From NCBI RefSeq assembly GCF_029633915.1, contig NZ_CP091092.1, forward strand, positions 2,356,001-2,420,000: DNA of 64,000 nt, written 5' to 3'. Source of the DNA: Methanomicrobium antiquum. Its GTDB lineage: Archaea > Halobacteriota > Methanomicrobia > Methanomicrobiales > Methanomicrobiaceae. The notes under the pieces are model-generated. The model was given only the letters and a program-made list of their open reading frames with translations, had not been told where the DNA came from and made no database searches. The first letter of the stretch is position 1. Each line of letters begins with the position of its first letter. Of this stretch, positions 63,317 to 64,000 are shown in pieces. A program made the translations under genes and the position numbers.

Positions 63317-64000
63317 CTTTCGTGAACCGGGAAAGTGAACTTGATTTTCTCAACCGGAAGTATAACGAAAATTCAGCCCAGATGATCGTTTTGTACGGAA
63401 AGCGGAGGATTGGAAAGACTGAACTTATTAAAAAATTCATTGAAGACAAAGACGGGACATATATACTGTGCACAAACGACAGTAAGGAAGAAAATATCAA
63501 AGAGATGAAGGACAAATTTGCCATCTTGACCGGAAAAGAATATTTCAGGGATATAGATGTTTCATCCTTCTATTCTTTATATAAACATCTTTCAGAAGAG
63601 ATGGGCAACAGAAAGGTGGTAATTGCAATCGATGAATTTCCATATCTGATTGAATTAAACCGCGGAGTTGTTTCAGTCTTTCAGAAAATATGGGATGAAC
63701 TACTAATAAACAGCAATATATTTCTGATAATCTGCGGTTCTTCGATTGGGATGATGGAAACCGAGGTTTTAGATTATAAAAGCCCATTATACGGGCGAAG
63801 AACAGGAGAGTGGAATGTTTCACCGATGTCGTTTAAACATTTGAAATATTTTTATCCTGATTATGAAAAAGACAGTCTCTTTTGTTTATGGGCAATATGC
63901 GGAGGCATCCCCTTTTACCTTCAAAAAATGAACGGCTCCTTAACGGTTGAAGAAAATATAAAGGATAAGATCTTCAGAAAAGGGGAGGTCCTCTACAACG
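63307..64000 (+). CDS. ATPase_2-family archaeal ATPase (C-terminus beyond window)
   Basis: The 231 visible codons begin IQPFVNRESELDFLNRKY, the common start of archaeal ATPase_2 proteins, then MIVLYGKRRIGKTELIKKF (Walker A), VVIAIDEFPYLI (Walker B) and LIICGSSIGMMETEVL (sensor 1), SPLYGRRTGEWNVSPMSF. The domain is intact as far as visible; the end is cut by the window. Such proteins often carry a nuclease-like DUF234 C-terminus. The start lies inside a palindromic operator. A truncated copy of its 5' end lies 200 bases upstream. Confidence 0.9.
   Translation, partial: MIQPFVNRESELDFLNRKYNENSAQMIVLYGKRRIGKTELIKKFIEDKDGTYILCTNDSKEENIKEMKDKFAILTGKEYFRDIDVSSFYSLYKHLSEEMGNRKVVIAIDEFPYLIELNRGVVSVFQKIWDELLINSNIFLIICGSSIGMMETEVLDYKSPLYGRRTGEWNVSPMSFKHLKYFYPDYEKDSLFCLWAICGGIPFYLQKMNGSLTVEENIKDKIFRKGEVLYN

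Overview
The window looks like a piece of an archaeal chromosome, most likely a low-GC methanogen of the Methanomicrobiales (Methanoplanus-like); the order and genus are inference. Support comes from two DUF2115 proteins (a methanogen family), PEGA- and PKD-repeat surface proteins, a TrmB regulator, a hydrogenase-maturation protease, strong GGAGG ribosome sites in front of TTG and GTG starts, and TATA-like boxes 20-28 bases upstream of several apparently leaderless starts. I found no tRNA, rRNA or CRISPR array.

Bases 1-26100 are housekeeping and surface functions. They hold a DUF2226-like/Roadblock-like/MinD operon cut by the window edge, a hydrogenase protease with a DUF3089 hydrolase, an iron-uptake operon (DtxR-FeoA fusion regulator plus FeoB), MsrB, a five-PEGA surface protein, two proteins that share a PH-like module and a zinc ribbon, a four-PKD protein, phosphoglycerate mutase, a HisKA_2 sensor kinase, a TrmB regulator, an RND/HAE3 exporter, an AEC transporter and a RelE-type toxin-antitoxin pair.

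Bases 26293-57816 are one large cell-surface glycan locus. The rightward genes supply GDP-sugar enzymes (a Gmd-like dehydratase, a reductase gene split by an IS5-like element, a GDP-fucose synthase-like enzyme), glycosyltransferases, a Wzm/Wzt exporter whose ATPase has a C-terminal extension, and a methyltransferase resembling O-antigen chain terminators, with a coiled coil built on near-identical 63-bp repeats. Then come two large leftward membrane proteins, a rightward GtrB-like/methyltransferase/radical-SAM/GtrA group, and a tightly coupled leftward operon for a GDP-D-glycero-D-manno-heptose pathway (GmhA-, HddA-, GmhB- and HddC-like) that ends in a transaldolase-family enzyme. The genes suggest that sugar nucleotides are made, assembled on a carrier, capped, exported and attached to the surface layer or a surface polysaccharide.

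Bases 57817-64000 are an accessory region. It contains a tandem mini-hairpin array, small orphan proteins, an antitoxin with a truncated toxin, two ATPase genes of the DUF4143/ATPase_2 type with repeat-rich promoters, and an acylphosphatase-coiled-coil fusion. The most unusual signal is a ~160-bp dispersed element (three full copies and one 3' half) whose two hairpins keep their pairing through compensatory changes. A separate multi-branched element lies at 27582-27690.
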